Assembly: GCA_943370385.1 (NCBI GenBank)
Contig: CALRQT020000004.1
Location: 124,001 to 188,000 of the forward strand
DNA length: 64,000 nucleotides
From: BAIKAL-G1 sp943370385
GTDB taxonomy: Bacteria > Cyanobacteriota > Cyanobacteriia > PCC-6307 > Cyanobiaceae
Direction of reading: 5' to 3'
Part shown: piece after piece, positions 33,667 to 42,607 of the stretch
How positions within the stretch are numbered: position 1 is the first letter of the stretch
Layout: each line of letters starts with the position of its first letter
The notes under the pieces: model-generated
The model's database searches: none
What the model saw: the letters and a program-made list of their open reading frames with translations, nothing else
What the model was told of the DNA's origin: nothing
Translations under genes and position numbers: made by a program

Positions 33667-34491
33667 TTAGAAATGGCGATGCAGGCTCCTGTGCTCGCCA
33701 GCCCGGCCGATCACCAGGCTGCCGTCCAGGCCCAGGCCCTGGGCCTGCCAGAGCTCGCCCTCGTGGCTGATGGGTGCGGCCGGTAGCCAGAGCCGCGCTT
33801 GGGCTTCGCAGCGCACCAACTCGGCCTGGTTCGCCCTGGCGCAGGCCCAGTCCAGGGCCCGCAGCACCCGGGCCGCCAGGGGTAGGGGATCGGCTAGCCA
33901 GCGGGCCCCGGCGGCCCCCAGGCGGTTGCCTGGCCTGGCGGCCAGGGCCTCGGCCAGGCCAATGGCCCCAGGCGGCACCCGGTTCCAGCCATTGAGGCCC
34001 AGGCCGACCCGGGCCAAGGCAATCTTCGACCCGCGCCGCCGCAGCCGCGGCAGCAACCCCGCCAGCTTGCGATCGCCGATCAGCAGGTCGTTGGGCCATT
34101 TGATCCGCACGGCCAGGCCGAGGGACTCCAGTTCCCGCACCAATCCCACCGCCACGGCCAGGCCCAGGGCTGCCGCGTTCTCCGCTTGCTCGGGCCAGGG
34201 CAGGGCGGCACTCAGCCAAACGCCGCCGCGGGGAGAACTCCAGGGGCGGCCCTGCTGGCCCTGGCCCCGGCTTTGGCGATCGGCGAGCACCACCAGGGGG
34301 GCCGACGCCCCCGCCAGCAGCAGGCGGTCGAGTTCGGTTTCGGTGCTGCTGCATTGCCGCAAGCGCTGGATCCGCCAGGGCTGGGGCGGCGGCAGGGTCG
34401 TCGCCGGACCGGCTGCGGGGGCGCTGGGGAGGGAGACCGCCGGGGGGTGTGGGTCAGGTCGATGGGCCAGGCGGCGCCTGGCGGCCGACAC
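33667..34491 (-). CDS. birA: Biotin-[acetyl-CoA-carboxylase] ligase
   Basis: About 274 residues from a GTG at 34491, 8 nt after the aminotransferase stop; GGAG lies 2 nt upstream of the GTG. The family motifs are LADRQSRGQGQQGRPWSSP (biotinyl-AMP loop, GRGR-type variant), GGVWLSAALPWP, LAVRIKWPNDLLIGDRKLAG (KWPND) and ARVGLGLNGWNRVP (GIGLN-type). No N-terminal helix-turn-helix is seen, so it is the single-function group I ligase that biotinylates the AccB carrier protein. The open frame continues upstream to 34962, but that part is antisense to the aminotransferase domain. Confidence 0.9.
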   Translation of the reverse strand: MSAARRRLAHRPDPHPPAVSLPSAPAAGPATTLPPPQPWRIQRLRQCSSTETELDRLLLAGASAPLVVLADRQSRGQGQQGRPWSSPRGGVWLSAALPWPEQAENAAALGLAVAVGLVRELESLGLAVRIKWPNDLLIGDRKLAGLLPRLRRRGSKIALARVGLGLNGWNRVPPGAIGLAEALAARPGNRLGAAGARWLADPLPLAARVLRALDWACARANQAELVRCEAQARLWLPAAPISHEGELWQAQGLGLDGSLVIGRAGEHRSLHRHF

Positions 34492-34499
34492 CGCTCCGT

Positions 34500-35693
34500 T
34501 CAAAGCTGCTTCAGCCAGCTGCCCATGCGGCGGGCGCCGGCCACCAGCTCGGCGCTGGGATGGACCAGGGCCAGGCGGGCCCAGCCTTCGCCGCCGGCGC
34601 CAAAGCCGCTGCCCGGGGTCAGGCAGACGCCACTGCGCTCCAGCAGCTCGGCGCAGGCCGCCTCGGCATGGAGTCCGCGGCGGGCGGCCGCCTCGGGCAA
34701 GGCCAGCCAGAGATAGAGGGCCATCGACGGGGGCTGCACCGGCCAGCCCTCGGCTGCCAGGGCCGCCAGCATCGAATCGCGGCGCTCGCGGTAGGTGCCG
34801 CAAAGGCGGGCGGGCCAGTCGGGCGCCTGCTCTAGGGCGGCAATGGCGCCGGCCTGCAGGGCCAGGGACTGGTTGAAATCCACCACCCCCTTGAGCTGGC
34901 GCAGGGCCGTGATCAGCTCCTCGGCGCCGATCGCAAAGGCGAGCCGGTAGCCCCCCAGGCACCAGCTTTTGGAGAAGGAAAAGAATTCAATCCCCACCTG
35001 GCGCCAGAGGGGATTGCGCAGCAGGGCCGGGGCCTCCCCTTCCAGGGCGAGATCCACGTAGGGGTTGTCGTGGGCGAACACCACCCCATGGCGCCGGGCC
35101 CGTTCGGCCGCCTGATCCACCCAGTCCTGCTGGCCCACCGTGGCCGTGGGGTTGTGGGGGAAGCCCAGCACCATCAGCTTCAGGGCATCCCACTGGCTGT
35201 CCGAGAGCTGGTCGAAATCGGGACGGAAGCCCTGCTTGGCATTTAGGCGCAGGAACTGGGGGTCGGCCGAGGCCAGATGCAACCCGCCCAGGTGGGAGGG
35301 GTAGTAGGGATCGAGCAGTAGGGCCCGATCGCCCGGATTGAGCACGGCCAGGGGCAGATGGGCGGTGCCCTCCTGGGATCCCACCAGCAGCAGCACTTCC
35401 CTCTCCGCATCCACCGCCACCCCGAAACGGCGCTGGGCCCAGGCGGCCACGGCCTCGCGGAAGGGCCGGGTGGCGCCATGGAGGCAGTAGGAGGCGCTTT
35501 CGGGTTGCTGCAGGGCGACGGCCATGGCCGCAATCGCCGCGGGCGGGGGCTGCAGGTCGGTGGAACCGAGCGACAGATCCAGCAGGGGAGCCAGTCCCTG
35601 CTCGGCTGCCCGCTGGCGATAGGTCAGTTTGCGTTGGTCGTTGCGGGCAAAGACGCCACTGCCTAACCGGGCCAGGCGCTCAGAGATGGGCAT
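34500..35693 (-). CDS. PLP-dependent class I/II aminotransferase
   Basis: 397 residues from the ATG of MPISERLARLGSGVFARND, which overlaps the thioredoxin gene end by 14 nt. The fold-type I segments are LLDLSLGSTDLQPPPAAI, ALLLDPYYPSHLGGLHLAS, VLGFPHNPTATVGQQDW and the PLP Lys in FFSFSKSWCLGGYRLAFAIG. The C-terminal Arg region is GEGWARLALVHP. It resembles aspartate/LL-diaminopimelate-type aminotransferases, but the substrate cannot be fixed from sequence. It lies in a tight minus-strand run thioredoxin-aminotransferase-birA. Confidence 0.88.
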   Translation of the reverse strand: MPISERLARLGSGVFARNDQRKLTYRQRAAEQGLAPLLDLSLGSTDLQPPPAAIAAMAVALQQPESASYCLHGATRPFREAVAAWAQRRFGVAVDAEREVLLLVGSQEGTAHLPLAVLNPGDRALLLDPYYPSHLGGLHLASADPQFLRLNAKQGFRPDFDQLSDSQWDALKLMVLGFPHNPTATVGQQDWVDQAAERARRHGVVFAHDNPYVDLALEGEAPALLRNPLWRQVGIEFFSFSKSWCLGGYRLAFAIGAEELITALRQLKGVVDFNQSLALQAGAIAALEQAPDWPARLCGTYRERRDSMLAALAAEGWPVQPPSMALYLWLALPEAAARRGLHAEAACAELLERSGVCLTPGSGFGAGGEGWARLALVHPSAELVAGARRMGSWLKQL

Positions 35694-36012
35694 CCAGGAA
35701 GGCCTGCAGCTGGGGCTTGGCCATGGCGCCCTCGTGGCGGGCGATCTCAACGCCGCCCTTGAACACCATCAGGGTGGGTAACCCCTGGATCTGGCAGGCG
35801 TCGCGGCTCAGCGGATTGGGGTCGGCCTCCAACTTGGTAACCATCAACCGGCCGGCGTACTCGCCAGCGGCCCAATCCATCAGCGGCGCCATCAGCCGAC
35901 AGGGCCCACACCAGGGGGCCCAGACATCCACCAGCACGGGGATGGGGGCGGCCAGCACCTCGGCTTCAAAGGTGGCGTCGCTGAGGGCGACGACGGTGGG
36001 GGCTTCGGCCAC
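35680..36012 (-). CDS. Thioredoxin
   Basis: 110 residues from a GTG at 36012, the normal thioredoxin length; the open frame runs on to 36207 but that part is Arg/Pro/Gly-rich and not conserved. The active site is VLVDVWAPWCGPCRLMAPLM with the WCGPC redox pair. The cis-Pro lies in CQIQGLPTLMVFKGG. The family helix ends KPQLQAFLDAHL. It should reduce disulfides in target proteins using ferredoxin- or NADPH-thioredoxin reductase. It overlaps the downstream aminotransferase start by 14 nt. The 214 bp upstream, to the Vipp1 gene, hold no other gene. Confidence 0.92.
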   Translation of the reverse strand: MAEAPTVVALSDATFEAEVLAAPIPVLVDVWAPWCGPCRLMAPLMDWAAGEYAGRLMVTKLEADPNPLSRDACQIQGLPTLMVFKGGVEIARHEGAMAKPQLQAFLDAHL

Positions 36013-36226
36013 GGCCTGGGATTGCGTTGACGGAGATTCTAGGAAGGGGGCCCTAGGGCCCGAACCCCCGCCCGATCGGTGGCCTGATCGATGCCCCAAG
36101 GGGCGGCTAGGTGGGCCGCTGGTCAGGACGCCCGTGGCGGCTTTGGCAGCCAAAGGCCTATTGGGAAGGGTTTGCCTGGGAAGGACTAGCGGCTGGCCAG
36201 GATTCAAGGGGCTTGCAGGCCTGACC

Positions 36227-37003
36227 TCAGAGTTTGTCGATCGAGCGCTTCAGGGCCTCGAGTTCGCTGTCGACCTCGGTCACCTTGACGGGCTCCAGCT
36301 TGGGCAAGGGGGCATCGGCCGCCGGCAGGGACACCGGGGCAGGCGAGCCCGAGATGCGGGTCTTAAGGGCGGCCAGTTCGTCATCCACGTCGCTGCCGCC
36401 CTGCAGGGCTTGGAACTGGCTTTCCAGGTCGGCACCGGCCAGCTCGGCAGCCGCCTGGCTGCGAGCCTCTAGCACCTGCACTTTCTCTTCCATCTGCTCG
36501 AAGGCCGCCATGGCGCCATCGGTGCCGAGGCCGCTGACGGCGCTTTGCAGTTGCTCCTGGGCCTTGGCCGCCTGGGCCCGGGCCTTGAGCATGTCCTTCT
36601 TGGTGCGGGCTTCGGCGATCTTCCCTTCGAGGCCCATCAGGCTTTTTTTGAGCGACTCCACCTGGCCCGACTGGCTCTGCAGCTGGGTGTTGAGGGCGTC
36701 GGCGGTGTCCTGGTAGGTCTTGCGGCGGGTGAGGGCTTCGCGGGCCAGGTCTTCCTCGCCCTTTTGCAGGGCCAGCTCGGCCCGTTCGTACCAGGTTTTG
36801 GCCTGGGTACCGGCCTGCTCGGCCTGGTTTTGGATGCGTTTCTGGCTGGCGATGGCGGTGGCCACGGCCTGGCGCAGCTTCACCAGCTCCGCCTGCATGT
36901 CGGCCACCGACTGGTCGAGGATTTTGCCGGGATCTTCGGCGCTACTCAGCACCGCGTTGGCGTTGGCCCGCACCAGACGGCTAAGGCGAGCAAAGAAACC
37001 CAT
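36227..37003 (-). CDS. vipp1: Vipp1/PspA (IM30) membrane-protection protein
   Basis: 258 residues. The N-terminal amphipathic helix MGFFARLSRLVRANANAVL precedes a long coiled coil (about residues 25-215) with SAEDPGKILDQSVADMQAEL, the PspA/IM30 signature. The C-terminal extension after residue 225, ending VDSELEALKRSIDKL, is the extra domain that separates Vipp1 from bacterial PspA. The protein forms large rings and rods on membranes and is needed for thylakoid upkeep in cyanobacteria and plastids. It stands alone, with 172 bp to the divergent DciA-like gene. Confidence 0.94.
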   Translation of the reverse strand: MGFFARLSRLVRANANAVLSSAEDPGKILDQSVADMQAELVKLRQAVATAIASQKRIQNQAEQAGTQAKTWYERAELALQKGEEDLAREALTRRKTYQDTADALNTQLQSQSGQVESLKKSLMGLEGKIAEARTKKDMLKARAQAAKAQEQLQSAVSGLGTDGAMAAFEQMEEKVQVLEARSQAAAELAGADLESQFQALQGGSDVDDELAALKTRISGSPAPVSLPAADAPLPKLEPVKVTEVDSELEALKRSIDKL

Positions 37004-37175
37004 GAACTCGGTGGAGGCGCAGGATTTGAGGTTAGCCAGCCTCGGGGTGGCTTTACCAGATCGGATCGCCGACCCCTGGCAATGGGGCCGGAACGGGGCC
37101 TTGCAAAGGTTTAGGGCCCAGTCCCGAGCGAACTCCGGCCCCAGATCAACGGAACGGCCCCCTTAGCCTGGGCCC

Positions 37176-37766
37176 ATGGCGATCGCTCCCCGGAACCAAA
37201 GTCGACGCCAGGGTTCGGTCACCCTGCTGATGCCCGCTCCGCCGGCGTCGGCCAGCCCCCTGGCCAGTTGCCTGGCCCAGTTGCAGGGCGAATGGCGCGC
37301 CGCCGGCAACCTGGCCGCCCTGTGGCAGGCCTGGCCCAAGATCGCCGGGCCCCAGCTGGCGCCCCACTGCCGGCCCCTCAGCCTGCGGTCCGGGCGACTG
37401 GCGGTGGGAGCCAGCCATCCCCAGTGGCTGCAAGCCCTGCGGTACAACAAGCACCAACTGCTAGGGGCCCTGCGGGGAGCCGGTTTCAGCGTGCGCGATC
37501 TCACGATCCAGCTGCACTATTCCGCCGCCGGCCAAACCGCCGGGGCCCTCAGTGAAGCGGCGATCTGGGCAGCCCATCCCAGCCGGGTCGATGTCCATGG
37601 CCTCGGCACCTGCCCCCACTGCGGTCGCCCCGCCCCCAATGGCGAAATGGGGCGCTGGGGCCATTGCAGCTTTTGCCAGCGCCATGAATCCGGCCTGCTG
37701 CCCGAGCAGGCGCATGACCCCCCGGGCGAGGGGGCCGGGGATGGCGAGAGTGCGGCCCCTGGCTGA
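37176..37766 (+). CDS. DciA-like (DUF721) protein with a C-terminal CxxC-x14-CxxC zinc-finger
   Basis: 196 residues. Residues 28-115 form the DUF721/DciA domain (LAALWQAWPKIAGPQLAPHC, SGRLAVGASHPQWLQALRYN, KHQLLGALRGAG). DciA is the ancestral loader of replicative helicase DnaB in many bacteria. After it lies a four-Cys motif, C146-PH-C149 and C164-SF-C167, probably binding zinc, and an acidic Gly-rich tail. The start ATG lies directly before a HIP1 palindrome at 37179-37186. Assignment of a helicase-loading role in cyanobacteria is an inference from the domain. Confidence 0.8.
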   Translation: MAIAPRNQSRRQGSVTLLMPAPPASASPLASCLAQLQGEWRAAGNLAALWQAWPKIAGPQLAPHCRPLSLRSGRLAVGASHPQWLQALRYNKHQLLGALRGAGFSVRDLTIQLHYSAAGQTAGALSEAAIWAAHPSRVDVHGLGTCPHCGRPAPNGEMGRWGHCSFCQRHESGLLPEQAHDPPGEGAGDGESAAPG

Positions 37767-37803
37767 GGCCCAGGCGCATGGTCTGCCCTGGGTGGGTGCG
37801 GGC

Positions 37804-39666
37804 TCAATAGCGCTCAGGCCGCGGCTCCTGCCAGTTGGCCGTCACCGCAAAGGTGTCTTTGAGGGCCTGGGCCTGGCGGGCTAGCTCCAGGCGATCGACG
37901 CGCCAAAGCTGGTACAGCCCGTAGTGGGCCAGGGTCTGGTGGGCTACGGGTTGCCAATAGGCCAGGCGGCTGGTGTCGCGATCAATCACCACCAGCACCG
38001 TGCTGCCCTTGATGGCGGCACTGGGGCTCTGGCCCCGGCGCCATTCCCGCTCGAGCCGATCAGCCAGGTTGACCAACCCATAGCCCCGCAGGCCCTCAAA
38101 AATCACCACCTGGCGGGTGTAGTAGTGCAGCGAGGGTTTCAGGGTGCCAACCATGGCCAGGGGTTCGCCGGGGCGGCGCAGGCGCACCACCTCGGCGGCG
38201 ATCTGGCGCACCGGCAGCTGGCGCACCCGATCGCCCAGCTCCATCAACGGTTCCAAGGCCGAAACGCCAAACAGCACCAGGGCTACCTGCATCGCCGCCA
38301 GCCAGGCCGGCCGCCAGCGGCTCCAGGCCAGGGCTAGGGCCAGGCCCACGGCCAGGCCGAAGCAGAGTCCCGCCCGCACCACCAGGCCACTGGCCAGCAT
38401 CTCCGCCGGCAGGGTGGGCATCTCCGGGTCCTGGATTAGGGGGATCCAGCGGGCCGAACCGACCAGCCCCAGGCAAAGCACGGCCGTCAGGGCCAGGGTG
38501 GCCAGCCACACCAGCCGGCCCCGCCAAAGCGACGCCCCCGGATGGGCCGGATTGCGCCAGGCGCTGAGGCCTTGGGCGGCCAGGGCGATCAGCACTCCGG
38601 CGGCCGGGGTGGCGGGCAGCCAGTAGCTGGGCAGTTTGGTGGCGGCCAGGGTGAAAAAGCCAAACACCACCAGCAGCCAGCAGGCGGCAAACGGGCCGAG
38701 GGAGGCGCTGGCCGGTTGGCGCCGACCGCGGGCCAGGGCCTGGCTGAGCCCCAGCAGGAGCAGGGGTGTGAACGGCAGGCTGGCCACCACCAGCATCGGC
38801 AGGAAAAACCACCAGGGCTGCAGGTGGTGGTTCACCACCGAAGTGAAGCGCTGCAGGTTGTGATAACCAAAGAAGCTTTGCCAGAAGGGCTCCCCCTCCA
38901 CCAGCAGCTCGGCGCCATACCAGGGCAGGGCCACGGCGGCGGCGATCCACAGCCCTGGCCAGGGACGCCACAGCCCGATCAGCAGCCGTGCTTCCCCCTG
39001 CCACCAGGCGAACAGGGCCAGGGTCAGCCCCACCAGCACCAGGGCCACGGGGCCCTTGGTGAGCACCGCCAGGCCTAGCAGCAGCCAACCGGGCCACCAG
39101 GGCTGGGTTTCGGGTTCGGCGTAGCGGCGCCAGAACAGCAGCAAGCCCAGGGCCAGGGTGCCCGTGAACAGGGAATCGCTTACCGCCACCCGGCTCCAGA
39201 TCAACACCAGGGGCGAGAGGGCAAAGGCCAGGGCCGCGCTGAAGGCCGTGAGGGCAGATCGGGTGGAGCTCGCCACTCCCTTCGGGGCCGCTGCGGGCGA
39301 GGGCTGGGGCCAGCGCAGCAGGGTGGCCGCCAGGGCCACCATCACCCCCACGCTGGAGAGGGCCGAGGGCAGGCTGGCCGCCCAGGAGCCAAGGGGATTC
39401 CAGAGCGACTGGCCGGGCAGCAGGTAGCCCAAGCCCATCAGCCAGTAGACGAGCGGCGGTTTGTCGTAGCGGGGCAGGCCATTGACCCGGGGGGTGAGCC
39501 AGTCGCCGGTCTCGGCCATGGCCCGGGCCGAGGCGGCAAACAGGGGCGGTGTTTCATCCACCAGGCCCGAGCTGCCCAACCGCCAGAGGAACAGGGCAAG
39601 GCCGCAGGCCAGCACCAGCAGCAAGACGCGGCGCCGAACCTGGGGCGATGGACGCTCAAGGGACAC
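37804..39666 (-). CDS. Membrane glycosyltransferase of the ArnT/PMT (GT39/GT83) type
   Basis: About 620 residues from a GTG at 39666, with around twelve membrane helices. The first loop contains the acid-rich family segment LVDETPPLFAASARAMAETG, followed by WLTPRVNGLPRYDKPPLVYW, the hallmark of ArnT-like lipid-linked sugar transferases. A second Asp occurs in WSRVAVSDSLFTGTLALG, and a periplasmic C-terminal domain of about 150 residues ends it. It would move a sugar from a polyprenyl-phosphate carrier to lipid A, glycan or protein; the acceptor is not known. The GT4 gene lies 32 bp upstream on the same strand, suggesting shared envelope glycan work. Confidence 0.86.
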   Translation of the reverse strand: MSLERPSPQVRRRVLLLVLACGLALFLWRLGSSGLVDETPPLFAASARAMAETGDWLTPRVNGLPRYDKPPLVYWLMGLGYLLPGQSLWNPLGSWAASLPSALSSVGVMVALAATLLRWPQPSPAAAPKGVASSTRSALTAFSAALAFALSPLVLIWSRVAVSDSLFTGTLALGLLLFWRRYAEPETQPWWPGWLLLGLAVLTKGPVALVLVGLTLALFAWWQGEARLLIGLWRPWPGLWIAAAVALPWYGAELLVEGEPFWQSFFGYHNLQRFTSVVNHHLQPWWFFLPMLVVASLPFTPLLLLGLSQALARGRRQPASASLGPFAACWLLVVFGFFTLAATKLPSYWLPATPAAGVLIALAAQGLSAWRNPAHPGASLWRGRLVWLATLALTAVLCLGLVGSARWIPLIQDPEMPTLPAEMLASGLVVRAGLCFGLAVGLALALAWSRWRPAWLAAMQVALVLFGVSALEPLMELGDRVRQLPVRQIAAEVVRLRRPGEPLAMVGTLKPSLHYYTRQVVIFEGLRGYGLVNLADRLEREWRRGQSPSAAIKGSTVLVVIDRDTSRLAYWQPVAHQTLAHYGLYQLWRVDRLELARQAQALKDTFAVTANWQEPRPERY

Positions 39667-39698
39667 GGCGCTCGGGCAAGGGGACGCAGGAGGGGAAC

Positions 39699-40802
39699 CT
39701 ATCGCCCGCCCCCAAGACCAATCCCCCAGCCGCCTGGGGCCAGCTCCGCCAACAGCCAGCGCTCGATGCGCTCGGCGAAAGCGGCTCGCGACGCGTGGGT
39801 TTCGGCCCACTGGCGGCAGTGGTGCCGGTCAATCGAGGCACTCGCCAGCACGGCCTGGGCCAGGGCCGCCACGTCATCGGCGGGCACCAGCAGGCCATTG
39901 ACGCCGGGCTCCACCAGCTCGCCGGGACCGCCGCGGCGGTAGGCCACCACGGGCACCCCGCAGGCCATCGCCTCCACCACCACGTTGCCGTAGGCCTCAT
40001 TCCATTTCGGCGTGTTGATCAGCACCCGGCAGCGGCCCAATTCAGCCTGGAGCTGGGCGGTGGGCAGGAAGCCGCGCCAGTCGAGGCAGCCGGCCGGCAC
40101 GGAGGCCTCCACGGCCGCCGCGTAGGCGGGATCCTCCACCAGGCCCCAGATCGCCAGGCGCAGGCCCAGCTGGGCCGCCACGGCCGCCGCATCTTCGAGG
40201 CCCTTTTCTGGGGCGATGCGCCCCACCCAGCCCAACAGGGGCTCGGGATCGGCGCAAAAGCTGTAGGCGGCCAGGTCAAAGCCATTGCCCACCACCAGGG
40301 GCGGGGCGGGGAGGTTGAAATCGGCGGCCTGGGCGTGGCTGTGGAAGGCGAGCCGGGCCTGGTTCCAGCCGGCCACCTCGGCGATGGCGGCGTCCATCAC
40401 CTCGGCCACCGATCCCATGCTCACCAGATGGAACAGGGGCGTTTGGCACTGGGGCGTTAGCCAGAGGGGGAGCCAGTCGTAGGCCAGGTTGAGCAGGACA
40501 TCAAAGTGCTGCTGCTCGGCCAGGGCCCGCTGCCAGAGCCTGGGCAGCAGGGCCCGATTGGGCATGGTGATCGCGGCATCGCGCCGTTGGTGCTGCCAGC
40601 TGGATTGGTCCACCCCAGGGCAGGTCCAGAGCCGGGCGGCGCTGCAGGCAGGCGCCAGCCGCGATCCCTCGGCCGCCAACACGGTGAGCTGGTGTCCCCG
40701 CTCCAGGAGCCCCGCCACCAGGGAGGTCAAGGTGAGTTCAACGCCGCCGCCGCGGCCGCTGCCGAGGCAACCGACTGGCGTCGTGACCACCAGGATGCGC
40801 AT
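39699..40802 (-). CDS. Glycosyltransferase family 4 (GT-B)
   Basis: 367 residues from the ATG of MRILVVTTPVGCLGSGRGGG. GT4 segments are GGGVELTLTSLVAGLLERGH, VVGNGFDLAAYSF, LLGWVGRIAPEKGLEDAAAV and the nucleotide-sugar region WNEAYGNVVVEAMACGVPVV, with the E-x7-E pattern. It transfers sugars with retention of configuration in the cytoplasm; donor and acceptor cannot be told. Its start overlaps the stop of the EamA transporter gene (TGATG), showing translational coupling. The ArnT-type gene follows it on the same strand. Confidence 0.92.
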   Translation of the reverse strand: MRILVVTTPVGCLGSGRGGGVELTLTSLVAGLLERGHQLTVLAAEGSRLAPACSAARLWTCPGVDQSSWQHQRRDAAITMPNRALLPRLWQRALAEQQHFDVLLNLAYDWLPLWLTPQCQTPLFHLVSMGSVAEVMDAAIAEVAGWNQARLAFHSHAQAADFNLPAPPLVVGNGFDLAAYSFCADPEPLLGWVGRIAPEKGLEDAAAVAAQLGLRLAIWGLVEDPAYAAAVEASVPAGCLDWRGFLPTAQLQAELGRCRVLINTPKWNEAYGNVVVEAMACGVPVVAYRRGGPGELVEPGVNGLLVPADDVAALAQAVLASASIDRHHCRQWAETHASRAAFAERIERWLLAELAPGGWGIGLGGGR

Positions 40803-41755
40803 CACGGTTGGGGCTCCCAGAGCTGGCGGCGCCGATTGATCAGGGCCACCGAAACCAGGGCCAGGGCGGCCCCCAACCATTGCACCGGTTTAAGGCTTTC
40901 GCCCAGGAGGGCCAGGCCGCAGAGCAGGGCAAACAGGGGTGTCAGGAAGGTCAGCGAGGTGAAACTGGTGAGATCGCCGCGGCTGGCAAACCAGAAAAAC
41001 AGGCCGTAGGCCAGGCCGCTGCCCAGCAGGCTGGCGTAGGCCATCAGGGCCCAATCGACCCCGCTCCAGGCGGGCCAGAAGGGCGCCGCCGCCGGATCGA
41101 AGGCCGGCCGCAGCAGGCAGGTCGCGAACAGGGGCAGCGCCCCGATCAGCAGGTGCCAGCCCGTGATCACCAGGGCATCGGTGTGGCGGCAGGCGTAGCG
41201 GCAGAGCACCGTGCCCACGGCCATGGCCATGGCCGCCCCCAGCATCCAGAGCTCGCCCTGGCTCCAGGCGTGGCCGCCTAGGAGCTGGGGACCTTCCAGC
41301 AACCAATGGCGCAGCAGCGGCCCCGGTAGGCCCAGGCAGGCGATGCCGGCCAGGCCCACCAGCAGGCCCAGCCAGCCCACCGGGTTGATCGCCTCACCGA
41401 ACAACAGCCGGGCCAAAAGGGCCACCGCAAGCGGCTGGGAATCGATCAACACCGAGCCCAGGGCGGCGCCCGTGTCGCCCAACCCCTGGGTGAGCAGGCC
41501 TTGAAACAGGCTGCCGTCCACCAGGGCAAACAGCAGCAGCCAGGGCCGATCGGCCGCGGCCACCGCCAGGGAGCGACCGCTGAGGGCCGCCACCAGGAGC
41601 AGCAGCAAACCCGCTGGCAGCAGGCGCATCCAGGCGATTGTCAGGGGGGTGGCCCCCGTGAGCAGGGGCTTCATCGCCGCCATTGCCGTGCCCCAGAGGG
41701 CAAAGGGCAACACCATCAACAGCCAGCGCAGCACCAAAAGCTTTTGCCAGCCCAC
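40802..41755 (-). CDS. EamA/DMT-family transporter
   Basis: About 317 residues from a GTG at 41755, with ten predicted membrane helices in two repeats of five. Repeat 1 has LPFALWGTAMAAMKPLLTGA and LLTQGLGDTGAALGSVLIDS. Repeat 2 has ITGWHLLIGALPLFATCLLR and LTPLFALLCGLALLGESLKP, the usual EamA helix ends. It is a putative metabolite exporter of the plasma membrane with unknown substrate. The open frame continues to 42598 on the antisense side of sppA, which is not part of the protein. It is divergent from sppA by about 39 bp and coupled to the GT4 gene. Confidence 0.86.
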   Translation of the reverse strand: MGWQKLLVLRWLLMVLPFALWGTAMAAMKPLLTGATPLTIAWMRLLPAGLLLLLVAALSGRSLAVAAADRPWLLLFALVDGSLFQGLLTQGLGDTGAALGSVLIDSQPLAVALLARLLFGEAINPVGWLGLLVGLAGIACLGLPGPLLRHWLLEGPQLLGGHAWSQGELWMLGAAMAMAVGTVLCRYACRHTDALVITGWHLLIGALPLFATCLLRPAFDPAAAPFWPAWSGVDWALMAYASLLGSGLAYGLFFWFASRGDLTSFTSLTFLTPLFALLCGLALLGESLKPVQWLGAALALVSVALINRRRQLWEPQP

Positions 41756-41794
41756 GGCCCCCTTTTTAAGATCCAACGACTGTGCAGTGACCTG

Positions 41795-42607
41795 ATGGTC
41801 TGGCCCTGGCGCCGCAAATCCCGCCGAACCCTGGCGAGGATTGCCATCGAGGGGGCCATTGCCGGCCCCACCCGGGAGCGGGTGCTCAAGGCCCTGCGCC
41901 AGGTGGAGGAGCGTCAGTGCCCGGCCTTGCTGCTGCGCATCGACAGCCCCGGCGGCACCGTGGGTGACAGCCAGGAGATCCACAGCGCCATTGGCCGGCT
42001 GCGCAGCAAGGGCTGCCGGGTGGTGGCCAGTTTTGGCAACATCTCCGCCTCCGGCGGCGTGTATGTGGGGGTGGCGGCCGAAAAAATCGTCGCCAATCCC
42101 GGCACCATCACCGGCTCGATCGGCGTGATTTTGCGGGGGAACAACCTCTCGAAGCTGTTGAAGCGCATCGGCATCAGCTTTGAAACGGTCAAAAGCGGCC
42201 TCTACAAGGACATCCTGTCGCCGGATCGGGCCCTGAGCGCCGATGAACGGGCGTTGCTGCAGTCGTTGATCGACAGCAGCTATGGCCAGTTCGTGACGGC
42301 GGTGGCGGCTGGTCGCCAGCTGGAGGAGGAGCGGGTGCGCGGCTTCGCCGACGGCCGGGTGTTCAGTGGCGCCCAGGCCCTGGAGCTGGGCCTGGTGGAT
42401 GAACTGGGCGATGAGGACCACGCCCGGCGCCTGGCGGCCCGCCTCGCCGGCCTCGATGAGGAGAAGACCCGACCGGTGACCTTCGGCAAGCCGCCGAAGC
42501 GTTTTGGCGGCCTGATCCCGGGCCGGGCCCTGGCCCGGGAGCTGCGCCAGGCCCTGAGCCTGGAGCTGGCCTGGAGCGGCCTGCCCCTCTGGCTGCACCG
42601 GCCATGA
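41795..42607 (+). CDS. sppA: Signal peptide peptidase SppA-like (S49) protease
   Basis: 270 residues. The S49 core is ALLLRIDSPGGTVGDSQEIH, FGNISASGGVYVGVAAEKIV with nucleophile Ser86, NPGTITGSIGVI, and the general-base Lys138 in VKSGLYKDILSPDRALSADE. This is the short single-domain form, as in Bacillus and most cyanobacteria. It lacks an obvious N-terminal membrane helix, so it may be soluble or peripheral. It degrades leftover signal peptides or membrane fragments. A short promoter region is shared with the divergent EamA gene. The stop overlaps aroH by 4 nt (ATGA). Confidence 0.91.
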   Translation: MVWPWRRKSRRTLARIAIEGAIAGPTRERVLKALRQVEERQCPALLLRIDSPGGTVGDSQEIHSAIGRLRSKGCRVVASFGNISASGGVYVGVAAEKIVANPGTITGSIGVILRGNNLSKLLKRIGISFETVKSGLYKDILSPDRALSADERALLQSLIDSSYGQFVTAVAAGRQLEEERVRGFADGRVFSGAQALELGLVDELGDEDHARRLAARLAGLDEEKTRPVTFGKPPKRFGGLIPGRALARELRQALSLELAWSGLPLWLHRP

